From IMG/VR virus record IMGVR_UViG_3300042923_000364, positions 1 to 41,893 of that record: a stretch of 41,893 nt of DNA, one strand, 5' to 3'. Positions within the stretch are counted from its first letter, which is position 1. Each line of letters starts with the position of its first letter. A model generated the notes under the pieces. It ran no database searches. It saw nothing but the letters and a program-made list of their open reading frames with translations, and had not been told where the DNA came from. Shown piece after piece: positions 1-7,786 of this stretch. The position numbers were made by a program, and so were the translations under genes. The DNA comes from a virus.

Positions 1-127
1 TTATAAAGTCATACTGTGTAGGGACTCCTTGGGTTTGACTCAGGTTAGCGCGACTCAGGTTAGCGCCACTCAGGTCAGCGCCACTCAGGTCAGCGCCACT
101 CAGGTCAGCGCCACTCAGGTCAGCGCC
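1..127. repeat. Terminal direct repeat (left copy), probably assembly overlap
   Basis: Bases 1-127 are identical to 41767-41893. The exact length of 127 matches the largest k-mer commonly used by short-read assemblers, so this is best read as the overlap left when a circular graph path is cut open. It lies inside the pentapeptide-repeat gene and contains six of its 15-bp units, so it is not the physical terminal repeat of the virion. Confidence 0.9.
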
Positions 128-370
128 ACTCAGGTCAGCGCCACTCAGGTCAGCGCCACTCAGGTCAGCGCCCCTCAGGTTAGCGCGACTCAGGTTAGCG
201 CGACTCAGGTTAGCGCGACTCAGGTCAGCGCCACTCAGGTTAGCGCGACTCAGGTTAGCGCGACTCAGGTCAGCGCCACTCAGGTTAGCGCGACCCCCTT
301 GAGAATCTCCTCTAAGCCATCTACCATGACTCTCTACCATCTCATTAAGTTTGTCTTGTGAAATTAACAT
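1..370 (-). CDS. Pentapeptide-repeat protein, N-terminal part (gene crosses the contig ends)
   Basis: ATG at 370 follows a strong AGGAGGAAGG ribosome site. A 25-residue leader (starting [12 protein letters not shown]) is followed by 17 full pentapeptides of the form (G/R)A(D/N)LS, the classic A(D/N)LSX right-handed beta-helix repeat. At position 1 the frame is still open and continues at 41766 once the contig is circularised, giving a 226-residue protein ending at 41456. The DNA units are almost identical 15-mers. They differ mainly at GGC/CGC and GAC/AAC, with one unit ending AGG (RANLR), which suggests recent expansion and makes the assembled copy number uncertain. Some pentapeptide proteins mimic DNA and act on gyrase, but the function here is unknown. 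It lies between DNA polymerase and the nucleotide kinase, in the replication block. Confidence 0.9.
   Translation of the reverse strand, partial: MLISQDKLNEMVESHGRWLRGDSQGGRANLSGADLSRANLSRANLSGADLSRANLSRANLSRANLRGADLSGADLSGADLSGADLSGADLSGADLSGADLSGANLSRANLSQTQGVPTQYDFI
38..292. repeat. 17 tandem 15-bp units
   Basis: On the plus strand each unit reads ACTCAGGT(T/C)AGCGC(G/C), with no spacers. They encode the pentapeptides on the minus strand. Every unit is exactly 15 bp, so gain or loss keeps the reading frame. The same array starts again at the right end of the contig. Confidence 0.95.
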
Positions 371-393
371 TGTACCTTCCTCCTCCAAATTCT

Positions 394-2400
394 TTAATGA
401 CACTCAGCCCAGTTCTTCCCTATTTTTCCTTCAGTACCTAACTCAACCCGGAACTTAAAGAACTCTCCAGTTCTTCTCATAGCCTCCTGAGCAGCCTCTA
501 TGATTATCTGAGCAATCTCTTCGGTTCTACATGCTGCCTGGAATTCATCGTGAACCCAAGCCATCATAGCGAAGTCTCCCTCCCAGCCGTGTCTGAGGCC
601 TTTTTCTTCAACCAAGATTCTTTCAGTCTCCACTAGCCACTTCTTACAGATCAATGCACCTGCACTCTGAAGAAGAGTATTAAGAGCAGCGTGAAGATAC
701 CTAACGTGAACTTGTCTACCATCAAGACCTTTGAGCCATTTCTTCTTCCACTTACGAACTCTCCCTCTGTGCATCTCAGCGACCAGGGCGTTCTCAAGGG
801 CTTTCTTAAGCATTGCTATACCAGGATTCTTAGCGAGAAAGGCAGTCTTCAGACGCTTACCTACTGCTCTATCACCTTTGACGATCTTCCCGATTTTTGC
901 ATCTCCTGCACCGTACAACCAAGCATATATGAAGGTCTTAGCATTGTCCCTTGTGGGCAGTCCAGCATCCTCTTGATTGAGCGTATGGACATCTCCATTG
1001 ACAACAGCCTCCGCATAATAACCTTTGTCATAGGGAAATAAAAAATGAGCAAGAGTACGTAACTCTTGCCCACTCGCATCCACGCCCACTTGAAACCAAC
1101 CAGGGGGAGCCATAAAGAGTTCCCGGCAGTCATGCCCATAAGGTGTACCACATTTTGGAACCTGAGCTATATTAGGGTTTGCATGCGTAGCACGTCCTGT
1201 TACAGCTCCATTAGGGTTTACGCTTCCATGTATATTCCCATCAGCCTTAACATGCTTGAGCCACCCTTGCTTACCATCTACAAGCTGTCCTAGCCTCTTC
1301 GCTACTGTGAAATACTCTTCGAACACCCCGGATAACTCTTGGAGTTCCTTAGGGGCATCGTCATCATTCTTGATGTAATTGAATGTGGTCTCATCAATCT
1401 TCAAAGGGACAGACCCACTCTGCACTAAGCGATATAATGCCTCTTCCTCAAGGAGCCTCTTGTCATCCTCATTGAAGTTGAATAAGTCGAGGTCCTCAGG
1501 GTAATACTGGAAGTGTTTTGTAATGATGTATTCCAGCATCTGCCGGGAGTTAGGATTGAAGGTCTTGAAGCGTTTCACAGGGACCCCAGCGATATACCCC
1601 CGCTTCTTATCGTTGCGCTTAGGGGTGAAGTCTTTATCAGGAATGGGAGGAGCTGCCTGTTCTAATTGAGAGGTAAGGACCCCTAAGCGTTCCCTAAGTT
1701 TTGCCTCCAACTTCTGAGCCTTAAGGACATCAAAAGGAAAGCCATTACGCTTCTGGTGACACATCAGCCACTGTATCTCGTGCTCCAGCTTAACGGCTTC
1801 TAGAGAGTACCTTTTGGCGAATAACCTTGCACAAAGATGTTCGGTAACTACAACGTCTTGAAGGTTATAATCAAACATCTCTTCAGTGAATATGGCCCAT
1901 AGTTCCACATCCTCATCTGTATGGAGAGCAAAGTCTCCTTTAAGGACCCCTAAGCGATAGCCCCAAGCTCTCAATGAGTGGGACCCAAAGAGCTTCCCAG
2001 GAAGTTTCCCGGACCTCAGTAGAGGGGCATCCAGATCCTTAATGTTACTGTAGATTAACCTAGAGAGGACCAGAGTGTCATAAACTGAATGACGATGTTG
2101 TCTTACTACTCGGAAGAATTCAGGGTATACCTTAAACATTGCCTCGGTATCAAAGTCTATAACGTTATGACCGCAAATAGGTTCGCCTCTTTCGAGGGCC
2201 TCTTGAAGCATCAGGAGACCATCAGGGACTTCCTCAGGTCTAAACCTAAACTTGATACCGGAGGTAAACCGTTCAGTTAGTTCTTCGAGAGTAAGTGTGT
2301 GTAATTCTTCAGGTGTAATATCTACCTTCGAGATTGTTACACAGTGGATCTTAGTGATTGTCTCAAGGAGTCCATCAGACTCCAAGTCAAAAACTAACAA
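394..2400 (-). CDS. 5: DNA polymerase, family A with 3'-5' exonuclease (T7 gene 5)
   Basis: Replicative polymerase of 668 residues (T7: 704). The N-terminal exonuclease has FDLESDG with D5 and E7 at the same positions as T7, then GHNVIDFDT and YNLQDV. The polymerase domain has motif [10 protein letters not shown] (D441), motif [17 protein letters not shown] and motif C VHDE (D618). The tyrosine in KTFIY corresponds to T7 Y526, which predicts low discrimination against dideoxynucleotides. In T7 the partner is host thioredoxin; whether that holds here cannot be told. The start is TTG at 2400, chosen because the in-frame stop is only five codons upstream and DLES must be near the N terminus. The Shine-Dalgarno site is weak (GGAG 15 bases away), so translation is probably coupled to the upstream gene ending at 2421. 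Confidence 0.97.
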   Translation of the reverse strand: MLVFDLESDGLLETITKIHCVTISKVDITPEELHTLTLEELTERFTSGIKFRFRPEEVPDGLLMLQEALERGEPICGHNVIDFDTEAMFKVYPEFFRVVRQHRHSVYDTLVLSRLIYSNIKDLDAPLLRSGKLPGKLFGSHSLRAWGYRLGVLKGDFALHTDEDVELWAIFTEEMFDYNLQDVVVTEHLCARLFAKRYSLEAVKLEHEIQWLMCHQKRNGFPFDVLKAQKLEAKLRERLGVLTSQLEQAAPPIPDKDFTPKRNDKKRGYIAGVPVKRFKTFNPNSRQMLEYIITKHFQYYPEDLDLFNFNEDDKRLLEEEALYRLVQSGSVPLKIDETTFNYIKNDDDAPKELQELSGVFEEYFTVAKRLGQLVDGKQGWLKHVKADGNIHGSVNPNGAVTGRATHANPNIAQVPKCGTPYGHDCRELFMAPPGWFQVGVDASGQELRTLAHFLFPYDKGYYAEAVVNGDVHTLNQEDAGLPTRDNAKTFIYAWLYGAGDAKIGKIVKGDRAVGKRLKTAFLAKNPGIAMLKKALENALVAEMHRGRVRKWKKKWLKGLDGRQVHVRYLHAALNTLLQSAGALICKKWLVETERILVEEKGLRHGWEGDFAMMAWVHDEFQAACRTEEIAQIIIEAAQEAMRRTGEFFKFRVELGTEGKIGKNWAECH

Positions 2401-2420
2401 TAGTCTACCAGCTTACTCCG

Positions 2421-2819
2421 TTACATCTTGTAACTATAATCCTGCGCTGCCTGCTCTAATTGCAGGGCTTCTGTTTCAAGCTGTACCTTTTCAAGGGCTA
2501 TCAAGGCTAGGCGTTCGTGCCTATACTTAGCTTGATCTTCTGCAAACTTCTGCATGTTAGCAAAGTACTTCTTCCGTATCTTTGCTTTCCGGTTCCGTAA
2601 GGAAATACGGAGGTTTGTCACTTTATCATCAAAAGACTGAGCTGCTTCGTCTACAATATCAGCCAAGCGTAACACAGCGTTTCGAGCTCTGTAACCTAAT
2701 GTGACCGCCTTTTCTATTGTTCTTTCTTTGAATTGGATTACTGCAGCAGCTTTACGTTCAATTGTGATAATATCCTCTGCTGTGATCATAGGGTCATATT
2801 TAACAGTTATGAATTTCAT
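2421..2819 (-). CDS. Hypothetical coiled-coil protein
   Basis: 132 residues, not recognised. It is rich in K, E, A and L with long helical stretches, for example around residues 85-130 (KFAEDQAKYRHERLALIALE), and no cysteines or membrane segments. ATG at 2819 is preceded by AGAGGACAG at good spacing and overlaps the end of the upstream gene by 4 bases (ATGA-type junction), indicating translational coupling. It sits directly before DNA polymerase, so a role in replication is possible but is only inferred from position. Confidence 0.75.
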   Translation of the reverse strand: MKFITVKYDPMITAEDIITIERKAAAVIQFKERTIEKAVTLGYRARNAVLRLADIVDEAAQSFDDKVTNLRISLRNRKAKIRKKYFANMQKFAEDQAKYRHERLALIALEKVQLETEALQLEQAAQDYSYKM

Positions 2820-3448
2820 TTCTGTCCTCTCTTTCTCTCATTTCTTTCTTTATTCTCAAGGTCCACCGCACAGGCGAACATTGCTCTACACATTGCATGA
2901 CCTAAGTGATCGTCCTGTCGATCCCCTGCCATGTAAGCCATAACGTGGATCATCAGGTGATTCAAATGGTCATCCACTGGAATCTTCCTCCAGTTATCCT
3001 TGCCGTATTCCTTACGGCCTTCCTCTAAAGCTTCAGTCATTTGAAACATTGCTTTAGGGTCCAAGCAGTCAAATCCATAGGAAACTGCAGATTGACCCCC
3101 GCCGTGTTCATTGGTGATCTTAGGGGCATCCTTAGAGACTCCCTTGATGCCTTTTCCAGAGATGCCTTGAGAAGTGCTCGGGGAAGGGACCCCGTCGATT
3201 TTGAATTCTGAAGGAAGACCACCATTGAGCTCTCTTTCACATTTGATGTTACTCCCGCAGAACCTTTGACTTCCGTTGTAATGCCAGCAGGTCTTACACT
3301 CGGAAAACTTAGGGATATTTGCGTATGCTAAAAGAGATGCTTCACCATCTTTAGGGTCTCTTCGTTCAAAACAAGATGGTCTATCTTTAACAGCACCTGC
3401 ACCTGTACAGTGCTCCCCGGATCGACACTCTTTGCGGCAATCAACCAT
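2816..3448 (-). CDS. dATP/dGTP pyrophosphohydrolase-like protein with zinc knuckles
   Basis: 210 residues from ATG 3448, chosen over an ATG at 3478 because GAGGAGG lies six bases before it and the start overlaps the previous stop (ATGGTTGA). The C-terminal half resembles the phage dATP/dGTP diphosphohydrolase domain (MazG-like all-alpha NTP pyrophosphatases). It has an EEGRKEYGKDNWR segment, then a histidine/aspartate-rich helix pair (DDHLNHLMIHVMAYMAGDRQ, DDHLGHAM). The N-terminal half is unusual: several cysteine clusters (CRKEC, CKTCWHYNGSQRFC) that probably bind zinc. A nucleotide-pool role fits its place beside DNA polymerase. Related enzymes (MazZ) serve 2-aminoadenine genomes, but no PurZ is present here. 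Confidence 0.72.
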   Translation of the reverse strand: MVDCRKECRSGEHCTGAGAVKDRPSCFERRDPKDGEASLLAYANIPKFSECKTCWHYNGSQRFCGSNIKCERELNGGLPSEFKIDGVPSPSTSQGISGKGIKGVSKDAPKITNEHGGGQSAVSYGFDCLDPKAMFQMTEALEEGRKEYGKDNWRKIPVDDHLNHLMIHVMAYMAGDRQDDHLGHAMCRAMFACAVDLENKERNERKRGQK

Positions 3449-3623
3449 TAGGAGCCTCCTCAGTATGGAGGTCATCAATTATGATACGACCTGCGCTGAG
3501 TCCTTTGATAGAGGGTTTAGCCACAAGAACCTTCTCAGGTAAACTAAAGGCATCCTGCATCATCTTAAGCGTAATCTCATCTATAAGGAATCCCTGGGAA
3601 TCAAATGTTAACTTTTCAGGCAT
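3441..3623 (-). CDS. Hypothetical small protein
   Basis: 60 residues, not recognised. ATG at 3623 has a clear GGGAGAGGA site eight bases upstream. It follows the primase-helicase by 21 bases and overlaps the next start by 8 bases, so it is part of the same translated chain. No cysteines, membrane segment or motif is visible. Confidence 0.65.
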   Translation of the reverse strand: MPEKLTFDSQGFLIDEITLKMMQDAFSLPEKVLVAKPSIKGLSAGRIIIDDLHTEEAPNG

Positions 3624-3644
3624 TAAACTTTCCTCTCCCCTAAA

Positions 3645-5324
3645 TTAAAATGGGTTCTCCTCGCAGTCACCCTTAAGATCTCCTCCAGGTTCCCCTAAGA
3701 ACGTGTCTGCATCTGCAATAGGGTCTAACCTCCCGGTTTCCTTATTAAACCAGAGGTAGCCGGCAAGCCCAGTAGAACCTGTAAAGCGACACTTAAGAAG
3801 CCTTAAGCGAATGAGGTTGCGAGACTTTTCATCATCATCCTGCTGGTTTCTTTCACCAGCGATGATCGTATCCGGTATCTGCTTGAGGGTCCCTGAGCCC
3901 CTTAGGTCATCTAAGGAAATCTTCCCGCCCTCTTCAGCAGCCGTGGCCTTACCTTCAGTCTTCTTAAGGTGACAGACCACTATAATCCCAATGCCAAGCT
4001 CCTGAGTGAGACTGTACAAATTGGTCATTAGGACATCAATGTCTTTTCGTTCGTTATTAGTGGCGAGACCGCTGACAGCAATAGAGATATGATCCAGTAA
4101 GATCATCCTGCAGCCTTCCACAGTAGCCATGTAGCGGATCTTTTGAATGAGGCTATCCCCATCTAAGCTCCCGAAGTGGTCATAAAAAATAAACCTTTCG
4201 GTCCCCAAGGTTTCCGTAAAGGCTTTTTCCCATTCATCTTCCGGTATGGCATCTTCCAGGTGAAGGCGTTTGTTGACGTGAAGTGACATTAAAGACTCCG
4301 CTGTTGTGGTGTTTTGCTCCTCCAAGAAGATCATACCGAGCTTGATAGGGTCTACATATTCTACACCCCAATAATGACCAAGCTCTCTCAGAATCGTGGA
4401 TTTGCCGATTCCTGTTCCAGCGGTAACAAGAACCATTTCAGCTAACCGAGCGCCTCTTGTGAGATCCTGAAGGGGTCCCTCCCAAGGCCATGGTAAGGAA
4501 ACAATGTTCTTCTTTTTGTCTTTGATCTTTTGCTTGAGCTCAATACCGTTAACGATACCTCCCGGCTTATACTGTTTGGCGTTCCAAATGGCGCTTACAA
4601 TATCCTGAGGGTTTCCCTTGAGTAAAACCTCATTAGGGTCTTTTAAAGGTAACGTAGCGTGATAAAGCTTCCCAGGAGACAGGAGCCCTTCAACATCCTT
4701 CCGGGCTTTCTCTCCTTCTTTATCCATATCAAACATAGTGATGACCTGTTCGAAGCTCTCCAGCCAATCTATGTTAGCTGCAAAGGTCTTCTTAGCTGAG
4801 CCAGCTCCTAAGGGAATAGAGACCACAGGCCACTTATTACCCTGCACCTGGGAGACCGTTAGGCAATCTATTTCCCCCTCAGTGATAATTAATTTCTTCC
4901 CTCCGCTAAAGAGGTGTTGACCGAAGAAGACCTTAGGAGGTTTTCCCATGATGAAGAAGTCTTTATTCTTACCTCTGATCTTCTGTCCGGTAGTTTCGTT
5001 ATTTTCATCCTTATAGCACGCGACTTGAATAGACTTACCTCTTAAGGTAGCCTTATAGTAGCTGTATTTTTCACAGGTTTCTGCCATGATTCCCCGAGCT
5101 GGTAAAGGTCCAGAAATCAGGAGATCCTGTGAAAGTGGTGGATCTGTTGTAGCCATTTTGCGAGGTCCTCTCTCGATAGTAGTAGACCTATCTTGGTGTT
5201 GTAGTTTCTTACATGAAAAACAATAGGTATGTCCATCTGTATACAAACAGAGGGCATCCGAGCTCCCACATTGGGAACACGGGAGATGTCTTTCGACTAT
5301 CTCAGAATCCTCATGATATTCCAC
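3645..5324 (-). CDS. 4: Primase-helicase (T7 gene 4)
   Basis: 559 residues (T7 gp4A: 566). The order is an N-terminal zinc module (CSQC then CFSC, about residues 16-40), a TOPRIM primase core (TEGEID and MFDMDKEGEKA), a linker, and a RecA-like hexameric helicase with Walker A GTGIGKST (K308; T7 K318) and Walker B RMILLDH. It ends in an acidic tail (GDLKGDCEENPF) with the C-terminal phenylalanine that in T7 docks the polymerase. ATG 5324 is preceded by AGGAG and lies 20 bases after the lysozyme-like gene. An internal ATG could give a helicase-only short form (listed separately). Confidence 0.97.
   Translation of the reverse strand: MEYHEDSEIVERHLPCSQCGSSDALCLYTDGHTYCFSCKKLQHQDRSTTIERGPRKMATTDPPLSQDLLISGPLPARGIMAETCEKYSYYKATLRGKSIQVACYKDENNETTGQKIRGKNKDFFIMGKPPKVFFGQHLFSGGKKLIITEGEIDCLTVSQVQGNKWPVVSIPLGAGSAKKTFAANIDWLESFEQVITMFDMDKEGEKARKDVEGLLSPGKLYHATLPLKDPNEVLLKGNPQDIVSAIWNAKQYKPGGIVNGIELKQKIKDKKKNIVSLPWPWEGPLQDLTRGARLAEMVLVTAGTGIGKSTILRELGHYWGVEYVDPIKLGMIFLEEQNTTTAESLMSLHVNKRLHLEDAIPEDEWEKAFTETLGTERFIFYDHFGSLDGDSLIQKIRYMATVEGCRMILLDHISIAVSGLATNNERKDIDVLMTNLYSLTQELGIGIIVVCHLKKTEGKATAAEEGGKISLDDLRGSGTLKQIPDTIIAGERNQQDDDEKSRNLIRLRLLKCRFTGSTGLAGYLWFNKETGRLDPIADADTFLGEPGGDLKGDCEENPF
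5154..5156 (-). promoter_or_regulatory. Possible internal start for a short helicase form (4B-like)
   Basis: The in-frame ATG for residue 57 (MATTDPPL) follows GAGAGGA at nine to ten bases. It lies just after the zinc module, like the T7 4B start at Met64. Initiation here would give a 503-residue protein without the primer-recognition zinc domain. Confidence 0.45.
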
Positions 5325-5344
5325 AGGTTCTCCTGCTTTACTCC

Positions 5345-5686
5345 CTAGACTTTTACTACACGAACCTCCGGGTATTCATATTGCAGTTTCTTAATTAGGG
5401 TGTTGATTGCTTTTCGTTGAGCGTCTGTGATTGTGTCCTTGTTTTCAGTATCTATTAGGATGTAGATAGTTGTGTTATGGTACAGGTACTTGTGACCTGC
5501 TACGGCCTGAAGGGGCCTTCCTTCTTCTACTATTCCTGAGACCTGCACAAGGTAATGAAAGGGGACATCAAGTTCCCCGGCCCTCCTTGCGATTCTCCAC
5601 AGGTCATCCTTGGATTTCCCTTGGGTCCTCTCGCAGAGGAGACAGATAGTTTCTGTGTTTGTACGTTGACGAAATGAAACGCTAAT
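5345..5686 (-). CDS. 3.5: T7-lysozyme-like protein (gene 3.5) lacking the amidase zinc ligands; no ATG start
   Basis: The frame aligns almost without gaps to T7 lysozyme: VSFRQRTNTETICLLC against VQFKQRESTDAIFVHC, LDVPFHYLVQVSGIVEEGR against LDVGYHFIIKRDGTVEAGR, and TDAQRKAINTLIKKL against TPAQMQSLRSLLVTL. Synteny (after endonuclease I, before primase-helicase) agrees. T7 lysozyme is an amidase that also binds and inhibits the phage RNA polymerase. Here zinc ligand His17 is Leu, Tyr46 is Phe, and the protein ends before the region of His122 and Cys130, so it should not cut peptidoglycan. The frame opens right after the endonuclease amber stop and has no ATG, GTG or TTG near its N terminus. 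ATT at 5686, 11 bases after AAAGGAG, is the best start. A GTG at 5548 would delete half the fold. Confidence 0.75.
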   Translation of the reverse strand: MSVSFRQRTNTETICLLCERTQGKSKDDLWRIARRAGELDVPFHYLVQVSGIVEEGRPLQAVAGHKYLYHNTTIYILIDTENKDTITDAQRKAINTLIKKLQYEYPEVRVVKV

Positions 5687-5692
5687 GAGTTG

Positions 5693-6157
5693 CTAGTCTC
5701 CTTTCTTTTTCTTATGGATGAGACCCTGGGTTCCTCTAGATGGTTCCTTAAGCCATTCCTCAGGGACAAACTTAGCTGCAAACTTATAGCCATGCTTTTG
5801 ACACCATGCAGCATATGAAGTTTTACTTCCTTTATAGATGACCTGTTTAGGATTACTGAAAACGAACCTAATATCAAGATGAGGATACTGCTCCTTCACA
5901 AGAAGGTGCTTTTTTCTATCCTCTGTCTCAAAGAGCCCCTTTGCTTCAATGATGATGCCATTCGGCAAAATCAAATCTGGTGTATAAATATGGTCTGAAG
6001 CGGGAATCACATACTTTAAGTGATACTGTTCAAAAACTACAGGGACCCCTTGTAGCTGGAGTCGCTTTGCAATACTTTCCTCTAAGCCACTACGGAAGGC
6101 GAACGTTTCATGTGTTGCCCACCCTCCGTGTCTGCTGAAGGTTCTTTTAGAAGCCAT
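5693..6157 (-). CDS. 3: Endonuclease I, Holliday-junction resolvase (T7 gene 3)
   Basis: 154 residues (T7: 149). It resolves branched DNA and degrades host DNA. The T7 active site is intact: RSGLEES (Glu), YTPDLILPNG (Asp), IEAKGL (Glu and Lys), followed by the conserved DRKKHLLVKEQYP and YKGSKTSY. The C terminus is basic (KKKKGD). Its ATG directly follows the TAA of the SSB gene (TAAATG), so translation is coupled. The TAG stop at 5693-5695 is in the same frame as the lysozyme-like gene that follows. Confidence 0.97.
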   Translation of the reverse strand: MASKRTFSRHGGWATHETFAFRSGLEESIAKRLQLQGVPVVFEQYHLKYVIPASDHIYTPDLILPNGIIIEAKGLFETEDRKKHLLVKEQYPHLDIRFVFSNPKQVIYKGSKTSYAAWCQKHGYKFAAKFVPEEWLKEPSRGTQGLIHKKKKGD

Positions 6158-6772
6158 TTAGAATTCTTCGCTTACATCTCCGCTCTGATCTTCACTGTCG
6201 AAGCCTTCAGAATCAAACTCAGATCCCTCAGGGGCGTCCTCAATGTCAAACCCGAAGGATTCCGCAGACACTTGTCCAGGTTGGTACTGTACAAGGTTCT
6301 TGACCATGACAGCAGATAGGTAAAGGTTAAGACCATATTTAGTACCATCAACAAACTTAGGTCCAATTTCGTAAGCCACCTGTACGGACGAACCGTTGCC
6401 GATTTCCACAAGTACAGGTTTACCAGCACTATCAAACACATTGATGGTCTTGTCCCAGGTCTCTCCTGTTCTTGGGTTCTTGCCTTGAGATTTCGTACGG
6501 AATTTGAATACAATGTCTCCGTCTTTATCTAATTTGGTTCCGAAGTTAGGCTTAGAGCCTTTCGCAGGTTTCGCCCCTTTGAAACAAGGGGCATACTTTT
6601 TGATTTCATTATAGGTGGTCTCAAGCTGCTCCAAGAGTTTCTGAGTTACTTCCAGAGGGAACTTAACGGTTATACTTTTGTAGCCTGTAGGCTTCCCTTG
6701 GTACTCCTCTTCTCTCCGAATGTTTGCCCATGAAGCAATACCTATTGGAGTTGTAAATCTTTCGTTAGCCAA
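6158..6772 (-). CDS. 2.5: Single-stranded DNA-binding protein (T7 gene 2.5)
   Basis: 204 residues (T7 gp2.5: 232). It has an OB-fold-type beta-rich core and a long acidic C-terminal tail (repeated D, E, S, ending EEF). The acidic tail with a terminal phenylalanine is the hallmark of gp2.5 and in T7 contacts polymerase and primase-helicase. The position before endonuclease I matches T7. The upstream sequence carries GAAAGGGGATTAATTTGGCTAACG; the start at 6772 is TTG (MANERFTT), with AAAGGGG about seven bases before it. Confidence 0.93.
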   Translation of the reverse strand: MANERFTTPIGIASWANIRREEEYQGKPTGYKSITVKFPLEVTQKLLEQLETTYNEIKKYAPCFKGAKPAKGSKPNFGTKLDKDGDIVFKFRTKSQGKNPRTGETWDKTINVFDSAGKPVLVEIGNGSSVQVAYEIGPKFVDGTKYGLNLYLSAVMVKNLVQYQPGQVSAESFGFDIEDAPEGSEFDSEGFDSEDQSGDVSEEF

Positions 6773-6805
6773 ATTAATCCCCTTTCTTTATTCTCATTAA
6801 ATAAA

Positions 6806-7150
6806 TTACTTGCCGACTGGAGCTACGATAATGCAGGTTGCTATTGTGGTTCCTTCACGAAGCATGAAGCCATCTAAGCCGATGTTACTCATCATGACCG
6901 TGACCTCAGTAACCAGAGGGGCATCCGTTTGATTGACTATAAAGTTAGAAATGAGTCTCATCGGGCTTTTCATCATTTCTTCTGAAAGGTTGAAGAGAGC
7001 TGCACCTCCTACCGGAATCTCAATTGTTTGTCCGGTTTTGATCTCTTTCACTCGGGAATCCAAGCGGTCTGGCGCTACCAGGAATCCTGCTGTTGCCTTC
7101 AGCTCTACTGCTGATATAAGATTTTTTGCGGGAGCTTTTGCTGCTGCCAA
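6806..7150 (-). CDS. Small beta-rich protein of unknown function, first gene behind a phage promoter
   Basis: 114 residues. It starts with TTG at 7150, seven bases after a near-perfect AAAGGAGGTGA. The protein is beta-strand-rich. Its C-terminal third (LVTEVTVMMSNIGLDGFMLR, then TTIATCIIVAPV) has the rhythm of the end of trimeric dUTPases, where a GD-IAQ-V---PV strand follows the motif-3 loop. The dUTPase catalytic motifs are not visible, so this is at most a fold suggestion. It is the first gene after a phage promoter and a 5' hairpin, with the best ribosome site in the genome, so it is expected to be strongly expressed, perhaps as a stoichiometric DNA- or protein-binding factor. Confidence 0.8.
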   Translation of the reverse strand: MAAAKAPAKNLISAVELKATAGFLVAPDRLDSRVKEIKTGQTIEIPVGGAALFNLSEEMMKSPMRLISNFIVNQTDAPLVTEVTVMMSNIGLDGFMLREGTTIATCIIVAPVGK

Positions 7151-7178
7151 TATGTCACCTCCTTTATAAATGAAATAA

Positions 7179-7206
7179 GACCACCCAAGGTTTCCCTTAA
7201 GTGGCC
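7179..7206 (-). promoter_or_regulatory. 5'-leader hairpin with GAAA tetraloop
   Basis: In the transcript from the promoter at 7211-7233 the arms GGCCACTTAAGG and CCTTGGGTGGTC pair over 12 base pairs (three are G-U) around a GAAA loop. The stem starts about ten bases after the likely initiation site. Such 5' stem-loops stabilise T7-type mRNAs or serve as RNase III sites. Confidence 0.6.
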
Positions 7207-7210
7207 TGTC

Positions 7211-7233
7211 TTTCCGAATCGTGGCACAATCAA
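7211..7233 (-). promoter_or_regulatory. Phage RNA polymerase promoter P1
   Basis: The minus strand carries the core ATTGTGCCACGA followed by TTCGGAAAGA; initiation is likely at the GG near 7215. The core is shared exactly with four other intergenic or gene-edge sites (13373, 17597, 17622, 38093), all in the same orientation. The CAC-then-GG layout resembles the T7 CACTATAGG half. It would drive the middle (replication) genes from 7150 on. Confidence 0.85.
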
Positions 7234-7236
7234 GAA

Positions 7237-7767
7237 TTAAATTAAGTAACCCACAGAGATTTCATCAGGATTACCAAAAGCTTCTCTTATGGGAATTCCC
7301 ATGAAACGCATTACACCATCCTGAGCAGTCGGGCTCCAGTAAGGAGATTGAACACCATACGAGGTTCCTCTAGACCACCTTAAGAGGGCTGAGTAAGTTA
7401 TTGTTCCTAAGAGGATGACATTAGGAGAAGTGTAGCACTTCCTTTGGAACTCCTTATGTTTCCTGGAGATCTCATTAAGGATGAAGTTGCCTTGTTTGTC
7501 TTCCAGCTCCTCCAGTTGAACCTGAGAGGCGGTCTTTCCGTAAGTCATCTTGATGTGTTTTGTTATATAGGAGCCTCCCTCTAGGTACCTCAAAGTGCTC
7601 TCATCGGCCAACCTTTGAAGCTCACTAACTTCCTCTACATCCCTGAGTAAAGAGGTTACTTGGGACGCGCCCCAGACATCCTTGAGTTGTTTTGTTGTTC
7701 GGCAATACATACAAACCCCTGCTTTATCTTGAAGTGCTCTCGCTTTACCACATTTACAGATTTTCAT
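7237..7767 (-). CDS. Hypothetical protein with N-terminal zinc ribbon
   Basis: 176 residues, not recognised. The N terminus has CKCG then CMYC within 22 residues, a typical zinc ribbon. The rest has no family motif that I know. ATG 7767 is preceded by AAGGAGGAAG at ideal spacing. It is the gene right after RNA polymerase, where T7 keeps early genes of unknown or host-takeover function, and it ends just before promoter P1. Confidence 0.8.
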   Translation of the reverse strand: MKICKCGKARALQDKAGVCMYCRTTKQLKDVWGASQVTSLLRDVEEVSELQRLADESTLRYLEGGSYITKHIKMTYGKTASQVQLEELEDKQGNFILNEISRKHKEFQRKCYTSPNVILLGTITYSALLRWSRGTSYGVQSPYWSPTAQDGVMRFMGIPIREAFGNPDEISVGYLI

Positions 7768-7786
7768 TGTTATCTTCCTCCTTTAA

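Noticed and set aside
1-127. Physical terminal repeat of the virion
   Set aside because: It lies inside a coding repeat and its length equals a common assembler k; the T7-like junction is expected beside the terminase instead.
38-292. CRISPR-like repeat array
   Set aside because: The 15-bp units are contiguous with no spacers and encode pentapeptides.
29-361. Plus-strand frame with TQVSA repeats
   Set aside because: It is the antisense of the pentapeptide gene, which has a real start, ribosome site and C-terminal domain.
2816-3448. 2-aminoadenine (Z) genome
   Set aside because: A MazZ-like protein alone is not enough; no PurZ or DatZ homologue was seen and the polymerase is of ordinary T7 type.
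5530-5877. 115-residue minus-strand frame overlapping endonuclease I and the 3.5-like gene
   Set aside because: Its translation is low-complexity and resembles nothing, whereas both overlapped frames align with T7 proteins.
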